NCBI GenBank assembly: GCA_002482815.1
Contig: DLGS01000139.1
Location: 1 to 8,065, forward strand
Direction of reading: 5' to 3'
Length of the DNA stretch: 8,065 bases
From: Bacteroidetes bacterium UBA7688
GTDB lineage: Bacteria > Bacteroidota > Bacteroidia > Chitinophagales > Chitinophagaceae
Each line of letters begins with the position of its first letter. The first letter of the stretch is position 1. The notes below the pieces were generated by a model. That model was given only the letters and a program-made list of their open reading frames with translations, did not search any database and was not told the DNA's origin. Made by a program: the position numbers and the translations under genes. Below are positions 1 to 7,327 of the stretch, one piece after another.

Positions 1-26
1 CAAGTTTTTTTAGGAGATGACACCTC

Positions 27-133
27 AACGTATCGGCGATAGGTGCTCAGCGTATCGGCGATACGTCACTCAACGTATCGGCGATAGGTCCTTAGCGTAT
101 TTGGATACGTCTACCAACGTATTCAGATACGTT
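27..133. repeat. Five tandem imperfect palindromes, 22-23 bp period
   Basis: Five units each contain an inverted repeat of the form (A)CGTAT-loop-ATACG(T). The CGTAT cores begin at 29, 51, 74, 96 and 118, so the spacings are 22, 23, 22 and 22 bp. Units 1 and 3 read CGTATCGGCGATAGG, unit 2 is the perfect form CGTATCGGCGATACG, unit 4 is CGTATTTGGATACG and unit 5 is AACGTATTCAGATACGTT with a 7-bp stem. The outer arms are kept while the central 3-4 bases change (GGC, TTGG, TCAG), which suggests the palindrome itself is what matters. The spacing is close to two helical turns, so the sites would lie on one DNA face, as expected for an operator array bound by a dimeric protein. The 3' end is about 260 nt upstream of the GajA start. 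A CRISPR array is excluded because there are no spacers. Function is inferred only. Confidence 0.8.
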
Positions 134-395
134 TTTGATAGGTTTTGCACCTAAAATTGATTGATTTTATCGAAATCCATTGAAATCCGGCAAGCAGACC
201 ACATAACAACAAAAAAATTATTATTATTTTTTAAAAATCGTGGAAATTTCCCCGACGAGGGATTGGTGATTGTTGTATGTTGTGGGGGAAGATCAATTTA
301 GAGTAAAAATAACTTTAATTCATTTCTTTACTATAAGCAAAACGCATTAATATAATATTAGCCTTATACAATTCAAAATATAAAGATACTTTTCA
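134..395. other. AT-rich leader of the defence operon with possible foldback
   Basis: No reading frame here looks coding. TAGGT (139-143) faces ACCTA (149-153). An AT hairpin is possible from 212-218 against 226-232. CCACA (199-203) pairs with TGTGG (281-285), and ACAAC (206-210) with GTTGT (272-276), enclosing that hairpin. A competing pairing is TTCCCC (248-253) with GGGGAA (285-290). These could form a structured leader transcript, but such pairings are not rare in AT-rich DNA. TAACTTTA at 310-317 loosely resembles the Bacteroidota -7 element TAnnTTTG. I see no convincing -33 TTG at the right distance. The promoter for the GajA-SduA cassette must lie in this leader or further upstream. Confidence 0.3.
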
Positions 396-2309
396 ATGTA
401 CTTGTCACGCTTAAAATTATGGGACTTTAGAAAATTTGGATCAGCAAGTGCTTTTGATCTAAAAACCCCAAATCTTGACCTACCATTTAATCCCGGTGTT
501 AATCTTCTGATTGGTGAAAATGATAGCGGCAAAACAGGAATTATTGATGCAATAAAATTGGTTCTAAATACACACAGTTATGAATCTAACAGGATAGATG
601 ACTTAGATTTTCATTCAGGAAAATTACGCTTTCGGATTGAATGTGAATTCCGGGATCTTAAGGATGCCGAAGCAAAAAACTTCATAGAATGGCTAAGCTG
701 GGACACAGTAAATGGTGCACCTGTCCCATTTCTATCTGTAAAGCTTGATGTTTCAAGAACCAATGACAGAATTCTGTTTTATGATTATAGGGCTGGATCG
801 GATGATGAAGGCTATATTTTGACTTCCGAAGCCCGATCATACTTAAAGGCAACTTATTTACGTCCACTTCGCGACGCCAGACAAGAACTCACACCGAAAA
901 AGAATTCAAGGTTATCGCAAGTTTTATTAAGTCATGACGCTTTTAAAACAACGCCCGGAGTTGATCACGATTTTGTAACTAAGGTTAAGGAATTGAATAA
1001 TACTATCCTTGAATTTTTTGAAGGTAAGGATGGAACAGGAACAGCTCTTGCAGCAGGTAAACAAACTGGCAAAGAATTAAAGGAAATAATTGATGGATAT
1101 TTAGATCAGTTTTGGGGAAGAAAATCAAAATTTGGAGTAAATGGTGATAATATAAGAAACATCCTTGAATCACTTTTCCTCATTTTTGAAAATGAATTAA
1201 ATCTTGGATTGGGCAGCCACAATTTATTGTGTATAGCGGCTGAATTATTGCATCTTCAAAAAACAGATTGGGACGGACTTAGATTGGGTCTTATTGAAGA
1301 AATAGAAGCCCATTTACATCCCCAAGTTCAACTACAGGTAATTGAAACTTTAAAGCAAGAAACAAATAAGTCTGGAGTACAGCTTTTGCTAACAACGCAT
1401 AGTCCCAATATTGGCGCAAAAATTCCATTATCTAATCTTATTCTTTGCCACAACTCAAAAGCATTTCCAATGGGTGAAAATTTCACAAAATTGGAATCAA
1501 CAGATTACCAATTTTTGGAAAGATTTTTAGATACTACAAAAGCAAATTTATTTTTTGCAAAAGGTGTAATTCTTGTTGAAGGTTGGGGAGAAGAATTATT
1601 ATTGTCATCCCTAGCAAATAAACTGGGAATCAATCTTACCAAACATGGTGTTTCAATAGTCAATATTGGAAACACCGCTTTTTTACGCTACTGTAAAATT
1701 TTTCAAAGGAAAACAGCGCCGTCTATGGATATTCCTGTAGCAGTTTTAACCGATGTAGATGTACAACCGTTACTTGCAGGTAAAACAAAAGCTATCCCAG
1801 ATCCTGCCAATGCAGGCAATCAAATTGAACAAGCTTTGACGAAAGAAGAAATCGAAGTTAATATAGCCGCTTCAATTAAAGTAAAAGAAGAAAAATATAC
1901 AGATCAGAAAGTTAAAGGATTTATTTCTCCTTTTTGGACTTTGGAATATTGCATTGCATTAAGCCCAAGCTTAAGAAAGTTGTTCTACAAATCAGTTCTT
2001 CAGGCTCTTAGGGAACAGAAAATTGATGATGGTGTAAAAACGCTCACTTCGTATGACAATGCAATTGCCGATATCGATAATCATTTTATTAACTGGACTG
2101 AATCTGGCGAAGAAATTGCCTATAAAATCATGAATCAAATTTTGACAGGTGCAAATACAGTTGGTGTTGCTAAAGCTGAAATTTCAAAGTCGATTATAGC
2201 ACAAATATTTTCCAAAAATCTCTCTGAATCAATTGAAGATTTTGCGCTTGATGCTCAACCTTCTATTAAATACCTCCTAGATGCCATTAGATATGCAAGC
2301 AATAACTGA
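396..2309 (+). CDS. gajA: Gabija GajA-like OLD-family ATPase/TOPRIM endonuclease
   Basis: This 637-residue protein has the two-part build of class 2 OLD nucleases. The N-terminal ABC-type ATPase half shows Walker A GENDSGKT (residues 40-47), a signature-like LGLGSHN (270-276), Walker B LGLIEEIEAHLHP (297-309, with the EE pair and the HLHP typical of OLD/RecF-like proteins) and a switch-histidine TTHS (333-336). The C-terminal TOPRIM half shows VILVEGWGEE (391-400, metal-binding Glu395 and Glu399), TDVDV (452-456, the DxD) and a later TLEYCIA (515-521). In known Gabija, GajA assembles into a tetramer, is held inactive by normal nucleotide levels and nicks DNA when they fall during infection. 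The 29-nt overlap with the adjacent UvrD-like helicase gene is the diagnostic Gabija pairing. It is slightly longer than the founding GajA (about 580 residues). The start has no Shine-Dalgarno but begins exactly at the conserved first strand (MYLSRLKLWDFRKF). A lone OLD nuclease is the alternative, less likely given the neighbour. Confidence 0.9.
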   Translation: MYLSRLKLWDFRKFGSASAFDLKTPNLDLPFNPGVNLLIGENDSGKTGIIDAIKLVLNTHSYESNRIDDLDFHSGKLRFRIECEFRDLKDAEAKNFIEWLSWDTVNGAPVPFLSVKLDVSRTNDRILFYDYRAGSDDEGYILTSEARSYLKATYLRPLRDARQELTPKKNSRLSQVLLSHDAFKTTPGVDHDFVTKVKELNNTILEFFEGKDGTGTALAAGKQTGKELKEIIDGYLDQFWGRKSKFGVNGDNIRNILESLFLIFENELNLGLGSHNLLCIAAELLHLQKTDWDGLRLGLIEEIEAHLHPQVQLQVIETLKQETNKSGVQLLLTTHSPNIGAKIPLSNLILCHNSKAFPMGENFTKLESTDYQFLERFLDTTKANLFFAKGVILVEGWGEELLLSSLANKLGINLTKHGVSIVNIGNTAFLRYCKIFQRKTAPSMDIPVAVLTDVDVQPLLAGKTKAIPDPANAGNQIEQALTKEEIEVNIAASIKVKEEKYTDQKVKGFISPFWTLEYCIALSPSLRKLFYKSVLQALREQKIDDGVKTLTSYDNAIADIDNHFINWTESGEEIAYKIMNQILTGANTVGVAKAEISKSIIAQIFSKNLSESIEDFALDAQPSIKYLLDAIRYASNN

Positions 2310-4197
2310 CCACCAAATAAATGAAATCGAAGTTGCCTTGTTACCTGTGGGAAAGACATTTGATGTTGAACGTAGGGAATTTATTAAAGAGCTAAATACA
2401 TGCGATTTACAAGCTGTGCCAGGAAGTGGAAAAACAACAGTCCTTCTTGCGAAGCTTATGGCATTTGAAAAGCAATTGCCTCTTGCTAACGGCAGAGGAA
2501 TTCTGGTTGTTTCTCACACAAACACCGCAGTAAATGAGATTAAACAGAAATTGGGAGCAAGCTGTCCGAATCTATTTACTTATCCGAATTTTATTGGAAC
2601 AATTCAAAGCTTTGTAGATCAATTTCTAGCAGTGCCTTATTACTCTTTAACTTTTGGAAAAAAGCCAGTAAGAGTTGACAACGAAATTCATGATGAGAAG
2701 GTTTTAAAGTATCGATTTTCACCTGCTGCACAAGCATGGATAAGAAGAAAACTTGATCCTCCCTCATTCTTAAAAAACCTGAGACTTGACGCTAATAGAA
2801 AACTTTGTGAATTACCTAAACTAACACCAGTAAGAAGACTTGGTGAAGATACATCTACATACAAAGCGTTACATAAAATGAAAGTTTCACTTTTGGAAGA
2901 CGGCTTCTTATGTTTCGATGATGCATATCAATTGAGTGAAGCTTACCTCTCGAAATTCCCAAGTGTAATCAAATTGATACAAAAACGATTTGCTTACATA
3001 TTTGTTGATGAAATGCAGGACATGAACAAAAGACAACATGATCTGTTAGAAACTCTCTTTTTTGATGCGACAAAAGAAACAGTTTATCAACGTATTGGAG
3101 ATAGAAACCAGTCCATTCATAGCGAAGACAATGAAGATGATTTAGTATGGACAAATCGCACCAAAACTCTTGTACTTACAGGAAGCCCAAGATTGTCTCC
3201 TCAAATCGCTGCTATTGTCAAGCCATTTGGCTTATATACTGATACTCAAATTGATGGAAAAAGTCTTTCAACATTGAAACCTCATATGCTTTTGTATGAT
3301 GATAATAACCCTCAAGCTATATTACCTTTCTTTGCAGATCTTGTGAAAAAATACATAGACGAAGGAAGAATTCTAAATCTAACTTCACCTGTAAAAGCGA
3401 TAGGATGGGTTGGTAAAGACTCAAATCCTAACTTAACCATTCCATCGTATTTCCCCTCATATAGCAGTGAGAAAAAGGTTACCAAAATCGACCATAGGAA
3501 TCTAATAAGCTATTTGTCTGCTACAGATACCGGCAAGGACGGTTTTGCTACCGTAAGGAAAAATGTTTTGAATGCAATTTTGCGAGTTTTTAGACTGTGC
3601 AAAATTCAAAACGGTTTAAGAGATTTTACAAAAGCTCAGCTTCTTGCTGAGATTAAATTGATAAATCCAAAGCTGTATAAAGATTTTAATCATAATCTGT
3701 ACTTATGCTGTAAGGATATTGTGATAGGTAAAAATATAGATAATGCTCATGAGAGAATAAGAAAATATTTGCGGACTTTATTATTACTCTTTAGAGGTAT
3801 TCGAACATTAGATCCTGATACAATAGACTTTTTAGACTCAAAAGACATTTCGGGGACTCCATATATTGCTGGAACGATTTTGTCAGATAGTAGATTCCAG
3901 CATAACGGAGTCAACGTAGAGATTACTACCGTTCATGCAGTGAAAGGTGAGACACATTCAGCTACACTTTATCTAGAGACTTATTATTACAATTATGAAG
4001 TGGATAAATGTCTGCCACAATTTTTATCAACATCATCTGTCGGTCAGACTGCTGCTAGAAAAAAAGCAGCGGCTAAAATGATGTATGTAGGATTTTCTAG
4101 ACCGACTTGCCTTCTTTGCTATGCATCTTCTAAATCGCGAATGCTAGGCAGCAAAGCTAGGCTAGAAGCATCTGGCTGGGATGTGATTGAGTTGTAA
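2281..4197 (+). CDS. gajB: Gabija GajB-like UvrD/Rep-family SF1 helicase
   Basis: This 638-residue protein carries the superfamily 1A helicase motifs in order: I AVPGSGKTT (45-53), Ia VVSHTNTAVNEIK (76-88), Ib FIGTIQSFVDQFL (104-116), II FVDEMQD (241-247), III RIGDRNQSIH (271-280), IV LTGSPRLSPQI (299-309, usually NYRS), V TVHAVKGETH (550-559) and VI MYVGFSRP (601-608, arginine finger Arg607). All catalytic residues are present, so it should be an active DNA-dependent ATPase. In Gabija the helicase binds GajA and senses or processes DNA ends and single strands produced in infection. It is longer than the founding GajB (about 490 residues). The first 29 nt overlap the end of gajA, implying translational coupling. 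A second in-frame ATG at 2293 (Met5) would shorten the overlap to 17 nt, and neither start has a clear ribosome-binding site. The C-terminus ends soon after motif VI, with no extra nuclease domain. Confidence 0.88.
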   Translation: MPLDMQAITDHQINEIEVALLPVGKTFDVERREFIKELNTCDLQAVPGSGKTTVLLAKLMAFEKQLPLANGRGILVVSHTNTAVNEIKQKLGASCPNLFTYPNFIGTIQSFVDQFLAVPYYSLTFGKKPVRVDNEIHDEKVLKYRFSPAAQAWIRRKLDPPSFLKNLRLDANRKLCELPKLTPVRRLGEDTSTYKALHKMKVSLLEDGFLCFDDAYQLSEAYLSKFPSVIKLIQKRFAYIFVDEMQDMNKRQHDLLETLFFDATKETVYQRIGDRNQSIHSEDNEDDLVWTNRTKTLVLTGSPRLSPQIAAIVKPFGLYTDTQIDGKSLSTLKPHMLLYDDNNPQAILPFFADLVKKYIDEGRILNLTSPVKAIGWVGKDSNPNLTIPSYFPSYSSEKKVTKIDHRNLISYLSATDTGKDGFATVRKNVLNAILRVFRLCKIQNGLRDFTKAQLLAEIKLINPKLYKDFNHNLYLCCKDIVIGKNIDNAHERIRKYLRTLLLLFRGIRTLDPDTIDFLDSKDISGTPYIAGTILSDSRFQHNGVNVEITTVHAVKGETHSATLYLETYYYNYEVDKCLPQFLSTSSVGQTAARKKAAAKMMYVGFSRPTCLLCYASSKSRMLGSKARLEASGWDVIEL

Positions 4198-4242
4198 ATA
4201 AAAAAACCACTAACAGAGTTAAAAAAACTAATTGAGTTCTAT

Positions 4243-5625
4243 ATGGCTATGATTTTTCCGACCACAATTAAGGATGATTCAAGAGGAGTTTTATCCATGG
4301 AGATTGTAGATGGGGTACAAAAAATATATTTTACCCCCATTGTTGATAACACAATTGCATCAGAGTTTGTCAACTTAGAACCAATTGAAAAATGGAATTT
4401 GATTGATATCAATCAAGAAATGGATGCGTTTACTATGTATCCTTTCAGATATTATGAAGACGATTCTATATCGTCCAAATATAGGCATTTATCAAAAATC
4501 ACTCTTATTGGATTTCGATTAAACGATATTAACTCAATTGATGATATCAGTGAATTGTTGGAAAGATTGCCTTCCGTTTTCGTCAAAGATTATAATTATG
4601 GTTTAGGGTTACGAAAGGATTATGCATCTATCATAAGTGCTGTTGAATGCTTCACGGGTAATGGAATACTTACTCATCTAATCATAACTAAAAAGGGTGA
4701 TGTCCGAATTGATTCCGTAAAGAGAGAACTAACTATAGCGTTTGCTCATTTGGAAGAAATGAGAAAGGGTATAAACAGAGTTATTAGCAGTTCGCGAAGT
4801 GTAGCGAATATTTTGAAAGACAGGAGAATGCATAACATGATTGCATTCTATCTAAATGATACGAATTATCCTCAAAAACCAGTTTTTGACAGCCAGAACT
4901 TAATGTCTCGTTTAACTGGCGAAACATTAGTAAGACTTGAAAAAGAAGAAAGCAAAAATGCTATTGAAACTATTAAAAGAAATACGAAAAGAATTGTCAA
5001 AGAAAATCCAGAAGAAATAGTCAAGCTAAAAAATGATCTTGAATTAGTTTCGTTAGAGCAATTGATAAAAAAATTCGGCGAAATGCTGGATAAGAAGTTA
5101 AATGAAAACATTTGGCAAAAACTTTTTAACGAAAACCCGTTTATCTTAAGCATGGCTTTTGGATATCCAGTCGTAAAAATAAAAGATCAGGCTTCTGTTG
5201 GGGGCAGAAAAATTTCAGGAGATGGAGATAAAATTGTCGACTATCTTATGAAAAATAGTTTGAGTAATAATACCGCATTATTTGAAATTAAAACCCCAAC
5301 GACAAGACTTTTGAATCAAAAAGTTTATCGTGACAACGTATATAATCCAAGCTCTGATCTTGCTGGTGCCGTAAATCAAATCCTAGATCAAAAATATCAT
5401 TTTGAGCAATCAATAATGAACATCAGAGGAAATTCTAGAATCTATGACATGGAGAGTTACCACGTTCATGGGGTATTAATCATAGGTAAACTGCCAACCG
5501 AAATTGACCAACAGAAATCGTTTGAATTGTTCAGAGGCAATTCAAAAAGCATTGCCATTATTACATTTGATGAAGTCTTAGAGAAATTAAAAATTTTACA
5601 CACATTTCTTTGTGCTGAAAATTGA
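4243..5625 (+). CDS. sduA: Shedu-type nuclease (SduA, DUF4263-like C-terminal domain)
   Basis: This 460-residue protein has a C-terminal PD-(D/E)XK nuclease domain of the Shedu/DUF4263 type at about 280-445. It opens with NIWQKLFNENPFIL (289-302), the typical 'WQ..F..NP' entry. Asp333 in DKIVDYLM and the FEIKTP block (Glu348, Lys350) follow as catalytic residues, then AVNQILDQ (376-383, conserved Gln379) and a closing strand VHGVLIIGK (408-416). Residues 1-280 are an unrecognised N-terminal region, ending in a charged, probably helical stretch (225-285, ETLVRLEKEE onward). In Shedu proteins such N-terminal parts vary and act as the sensor or regulator of the nuclease. The gene starts 45 nt after the helicase stop, with no terminator between, so co-transcription with gajAB is likely. 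Starts at 4243 or 4249 (Met3) are both possible. Family assignment rests on the motif pattern; the role as an extra anti-phage effector is inferred. Confidence 0.82.
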   Translation: MAMIFPTTIKDDSRGVLSMEIVDGVQKIYFTPIVDNTIASEFVNLEPIEKWNLIDINQEMDAFTMYPFRYYEDDSISSKYRHLSKITLIGFRLNDINSIDDISELLERLPSVFVKDYNYGLGLRKDYASIISAVECFTGNGILTHLIITKKGDVRIDSVKRELTIAFAHLEEMRKGINRVISSSRSVANILKDRRMHNMIAFYLNDTNYPQKPVFDSQNLMSRLTGETLVRLEKEESKNAIETIKRNTKRIVKENPEEIVKLKNDLELVSLEQLIKKFGEMLDKKLNENIWQKLFNENPFILSMAFGYPVVKIKDQASVGGRKISGDGDKIVDYLMKNSLSNNTALFEIKTPTTRLLNQKVYRDNVYNPSSDLAGAVNQILDQKYHFEQSIMNIRGNSRIYDMESYHVHGVLIIGKLPTEIDQQKSFELFRGNSKSIAIITFDEVLEKLKILHTFLCAEN

Positions 5626-5813
5626 TTGGAAAATATTATTCGCGTCCACCAGCTTTCCGTAATCTTCCCCCGCTCAGCGTAGCCTGTAAATAAGAGCGGA
5701 TTAATCGTGGCGCTAAGCTGTCTCCTGACTGAGCTCATCCCCAATCCTTGTCCGATGGAGAAAGTGGTCAGCTGAGCAAATTAGCTGCGCTGAAGCCCAG
5801 CAGCTTTAGCAAC
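5626..5813. other. Structured non-coding segment after the defence cassette
   Basis: No gene is supported here. Base composition becomes clearly richer in G and C than in the cassette from about 5640. Several short inverted repeats are visible: CCGCTC (5670-5675) with GAGCGG (5694-5699), and GCTAAGCTG (5712-5720) with CAGCTTTAGC (5801-5810). The GCGTAGCCTG at 5677-5686 recurs exactly at 7406-7415. There is no classical U-tract terminator directly after sduA, so read-through into this segment is possible. It could hold the right junction of the transferred cassette. Confidence 0.4.
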
Positions 5814-5853
5814 AAAAAAGCGTTCCCAAAGCATGAGCTCCGGGAACGCTTTT
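5814..5853 (-). terminator. Intrinsic terminator of the PfpI-family gene, possibly bidirectional
   Basis: AAAAGCGTTCCC (5816-5827) and GGGAACGCTTTT (5842-5853) form a perfect 12-bp stem around a 14-nt loop. Read on the minus strand it begins about 15 nt after the stop codon of the 5868-6401 gene and ends in six T's, the standard layout of a rho-independent terminator. On the plus strand only four T's follow the stem, so it may also catch transcripts coming from sduA, but less efficiently. Confidence 0.9.
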
Positions 5854-5867
5854 AAAATGGATTGATC

Positions 5868-6401
5868 TTAGTGTCTTCCTTCCAATATTTCTTCCACCAT
5901 TTTGGCATTGAAAGCAGGCAAATCCTTTGGCGTACGGCTGGTCACGAGTCCCTTGTCCACTACCACTTCTTCATCAACCCAATTTGCTCCGGCATTTTGA
6001 AGGTCTTTGCTGATGGCTTTTACGGAAGTCATTTTACGACCTTTTACGAGGCCTGCATCAATCAGTGTTTGCGGTCCGTGGCAAATAGCCGCCACCGGTT
6101 TCATCTGATCGAAAAATTCTTTTACAAAAGCCAATGCCTCCTCATTCACCCGAAGTTTGTCGGGATTTAAAACACCGCCCGGTAACACCAGCGCATCATA
6201 ATCAGCAGCTTTGGCTTCGCTGATGGTCTTGTCCACTTTATATTCCTTACCCCAGTTTTTATCGGTCCAGGCTTTTATGGTTCCTGCCTCCGGACTAATG
6301 ATATGGGCGGTCCAGCCCTGTTTTTCCAATTGTTCTTTTGGAGAAGACAATTCACTTTCTTCAAATCCGTGCGTGGCCAGGATGGCTATTTTTTTGCTCA
6401 T
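5868..6401 (-). CDS. PfpI/DJ-1 superfamily protein (YhbO-like deglycase/chaperone)
   Basis: This is a 177-residue, full-length single-domain member of the PfpI branch of the DJ-1/ThiJ superfamily. The first strand, KKIAILATHGFEESEL (3-18), holds the conserved acidic residue (Glu14). ALVLPGG (70-76) is the family's central loop. AAICHGPQTLI (104-114) is the nucleophile elbow with Cys107 followed by His108. GRKMTS and WVDEEVVVDKGLVTSR (141-156) are the conserved C-terminal blocks. Relatives are cytoplasmic stress proteins described as intracellular peptidases or as deglycases repairing glyoxal-type damage; the true substrate is debated. No signal peptide is seen. The gene stands alone on the minus strand, with its own terminator, and faces away from the lipoprotein gene across a 173-nt gap. 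It has no evident link to the defence genes. Length, start and residues are all ordinary for the family. Confidence 0.93.
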   Translation of the reverse strand: MSKKIAILATHGFEESELSSPKEQLEKQGWTAHIISPEAGTIKAWTDKNWGKEYKVDKTISEAKAADYDALVLPGGVLNPDKLRVNEEALAFVKEFFDQMKPVAAICHGPQTLIDAGLVKGRKMTSVKAISKDLQNAGANWVDEEVVVDKGLVTSRTPKDLPAFNAKMVEEILEGRH

Positions 6402-6574
6402 TTTTATAGATTATTTAGTAGAGATAAAATTAAAACAGGACCGATCCAATAAACAAATAGTTATCCTAAAGTTCTGTTAGTCTGTCGCTCAGCCCGGCGT
6501 AAGAAAGGTGAACCGTTATTTTTAATACTAACTTTAGCGACAATACGATTTCGTAACCAAAAAACAAATGAAAT
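6402..6574. promoter_or_regulatory. Divergent intergenic region, presumed back-to-back promoters
   Basis: This 173-nt gap separates two genes pointing away from each other, so it should hold both promoters. On the plus strand TAACTTTA (6529-6536) is one base off the Bacteroidota -7 element TAnnTTTG and lies 39 nt before the lipoprotein start; no good -33 TTG accompanies it. For the minus-strand gene I find no confident element. GCCCGGCGTA at 6492-6501 is identical to bases 7401-7410 in the hairpin after the lipoprotein gene. Confidence 0.35.
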
Positions 6575-7327
6575 ATGAAACAAAGTAAAATGACCACTGC
6601 TGCAATGATCGTGATCGTGCTGGCCGGCCTTAGCTCCTGCAAAAAGGATGATAAAAAGGATGAACCCAAAAAGCTGACATGCAACCTGATCTCGGCCAAC
6701 ATTAATAGTAATAAACCAGATGCAAGCTCTTATACTTTCAGCTACAATAGCGATAACAAAGTGAGCCAGATTGTATATGTGTATAAAGCTACGACGACCA
6801 CCACCACGCTGGCCTACAGTGGCAACACGGTAAATGCAACGAGCCGGGTGGGAGGTGCCTTAACAGGCAAAGCCATCATTACCCTTAATAGTGCCGGTCG
6901 CATCGTACGCCAGGAAAACAGGGATATTGTGAATGATACCATTCAAGCCGTTTTAACTTATACCTACTCTGCCAGCGGGGAGCTTACAACCTTTTCCAGT
7001 CAATACGGCAAGGCTGAACCCAAAGTTTCTACGGTAGCCAGTATCAATGGCAATGTGAGCAGTATTGCGAGTGCGGGCAACGTTACTTTGCTTGAGTATT
7101 ATACCGACCAGGCTTCCCGTGCAGGCGATTATATCGATATTCTCCAAAGGCTGCAGCTGGGAAACAATTTTTATATCGTGAATAAGAACATGGTTAAAAG
7201 TCAAACCACCGGCACCGACATCAGCAATTTCAACTATACTTACGATGCCAACAATAATATCAGTGCATTGCAGATTGTGAATAATGGCACGACTACTGAT
7301 GTGAACTATCAACACCAATGTCAATAA
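6575..7327 (+). CDS. Lipoprotein with YD-like beta-hairpin segments, function unknown
   Basis: This 250-residue protein starts with a type II signal peptide: MKQSK, a hydrophobic stretch (about 7-19) and the lipobox LSSC with lipidated Cys22. KKDDKKDE follows, a charged tail resembling export signals that place Bacteroidota lipoproteins on the cell surface. The mature part has recurring segments of the form Y-x-F/Y-x-Y-x-(D/A)-x-(N/G)-x-(I/V/L): YTFSYNSDNKVSQIV (53-67), LTYTYSASGELTTF (127-140) and FNYTYDANNNISALQI (219-234), with a weaker ITLNSAGRIVRQ (102-113). These look like single YD-type beta-hairpins as in RHS-like and DUF4595-like lipoproteins, suggesting an extended beta-sheet. There is no catalytic motif. 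Two cysteines, Cys36 near the N-terminus and Cys249 near the C-terminus, might pair. An out-of-frame ATG at 6568 is not used, because the signal peptide begins at 6575. Role unknown. Confidence 0.85.
   Translation: MKQSKMTTAAMIVIVLAGLSSCKKDDKKDEPKKLTCNLISANINSNKPDASSYTFSYNSDNKVSQIVYVYKATTTTTTLAYSGNTVNATSRVGGALTGKAIITLNSAGRIVRQENRDIVNDTIQAVLTYTYSASGELTTFSSQYGKAEPKVSTVASINGNVSSIASAGNVTLLEYYTDQASRAGDYIDILQRLQLGNNFYIVNKNMVKSQTTGTDISNFNYTYDANNNISALQIVNNGTTTDVNYQHQCQ

Noticed and set aside
27..133. CRISPR array
   Set aside because: The units abut each other with only 7-9 bases between palindromes and no spacer-length unique sequence, and no cas gene is in the window.
5466..5744. Minus-strand open frame of 92 codons, with a GQGLGMSSVRRQL-like stretch just upstream in the same frame recalling the G-box of LytS-type histidine kinases
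   Set aside because: Most of it lies antisense to the end of sduA, no other kinase motif is present, and the resemblance is too short to support a remnant.
6211..6480. Plus-strand 89-codon open frame
   Set aside because: It is antisense to the PfpI-family gene and lacks any features of its own.
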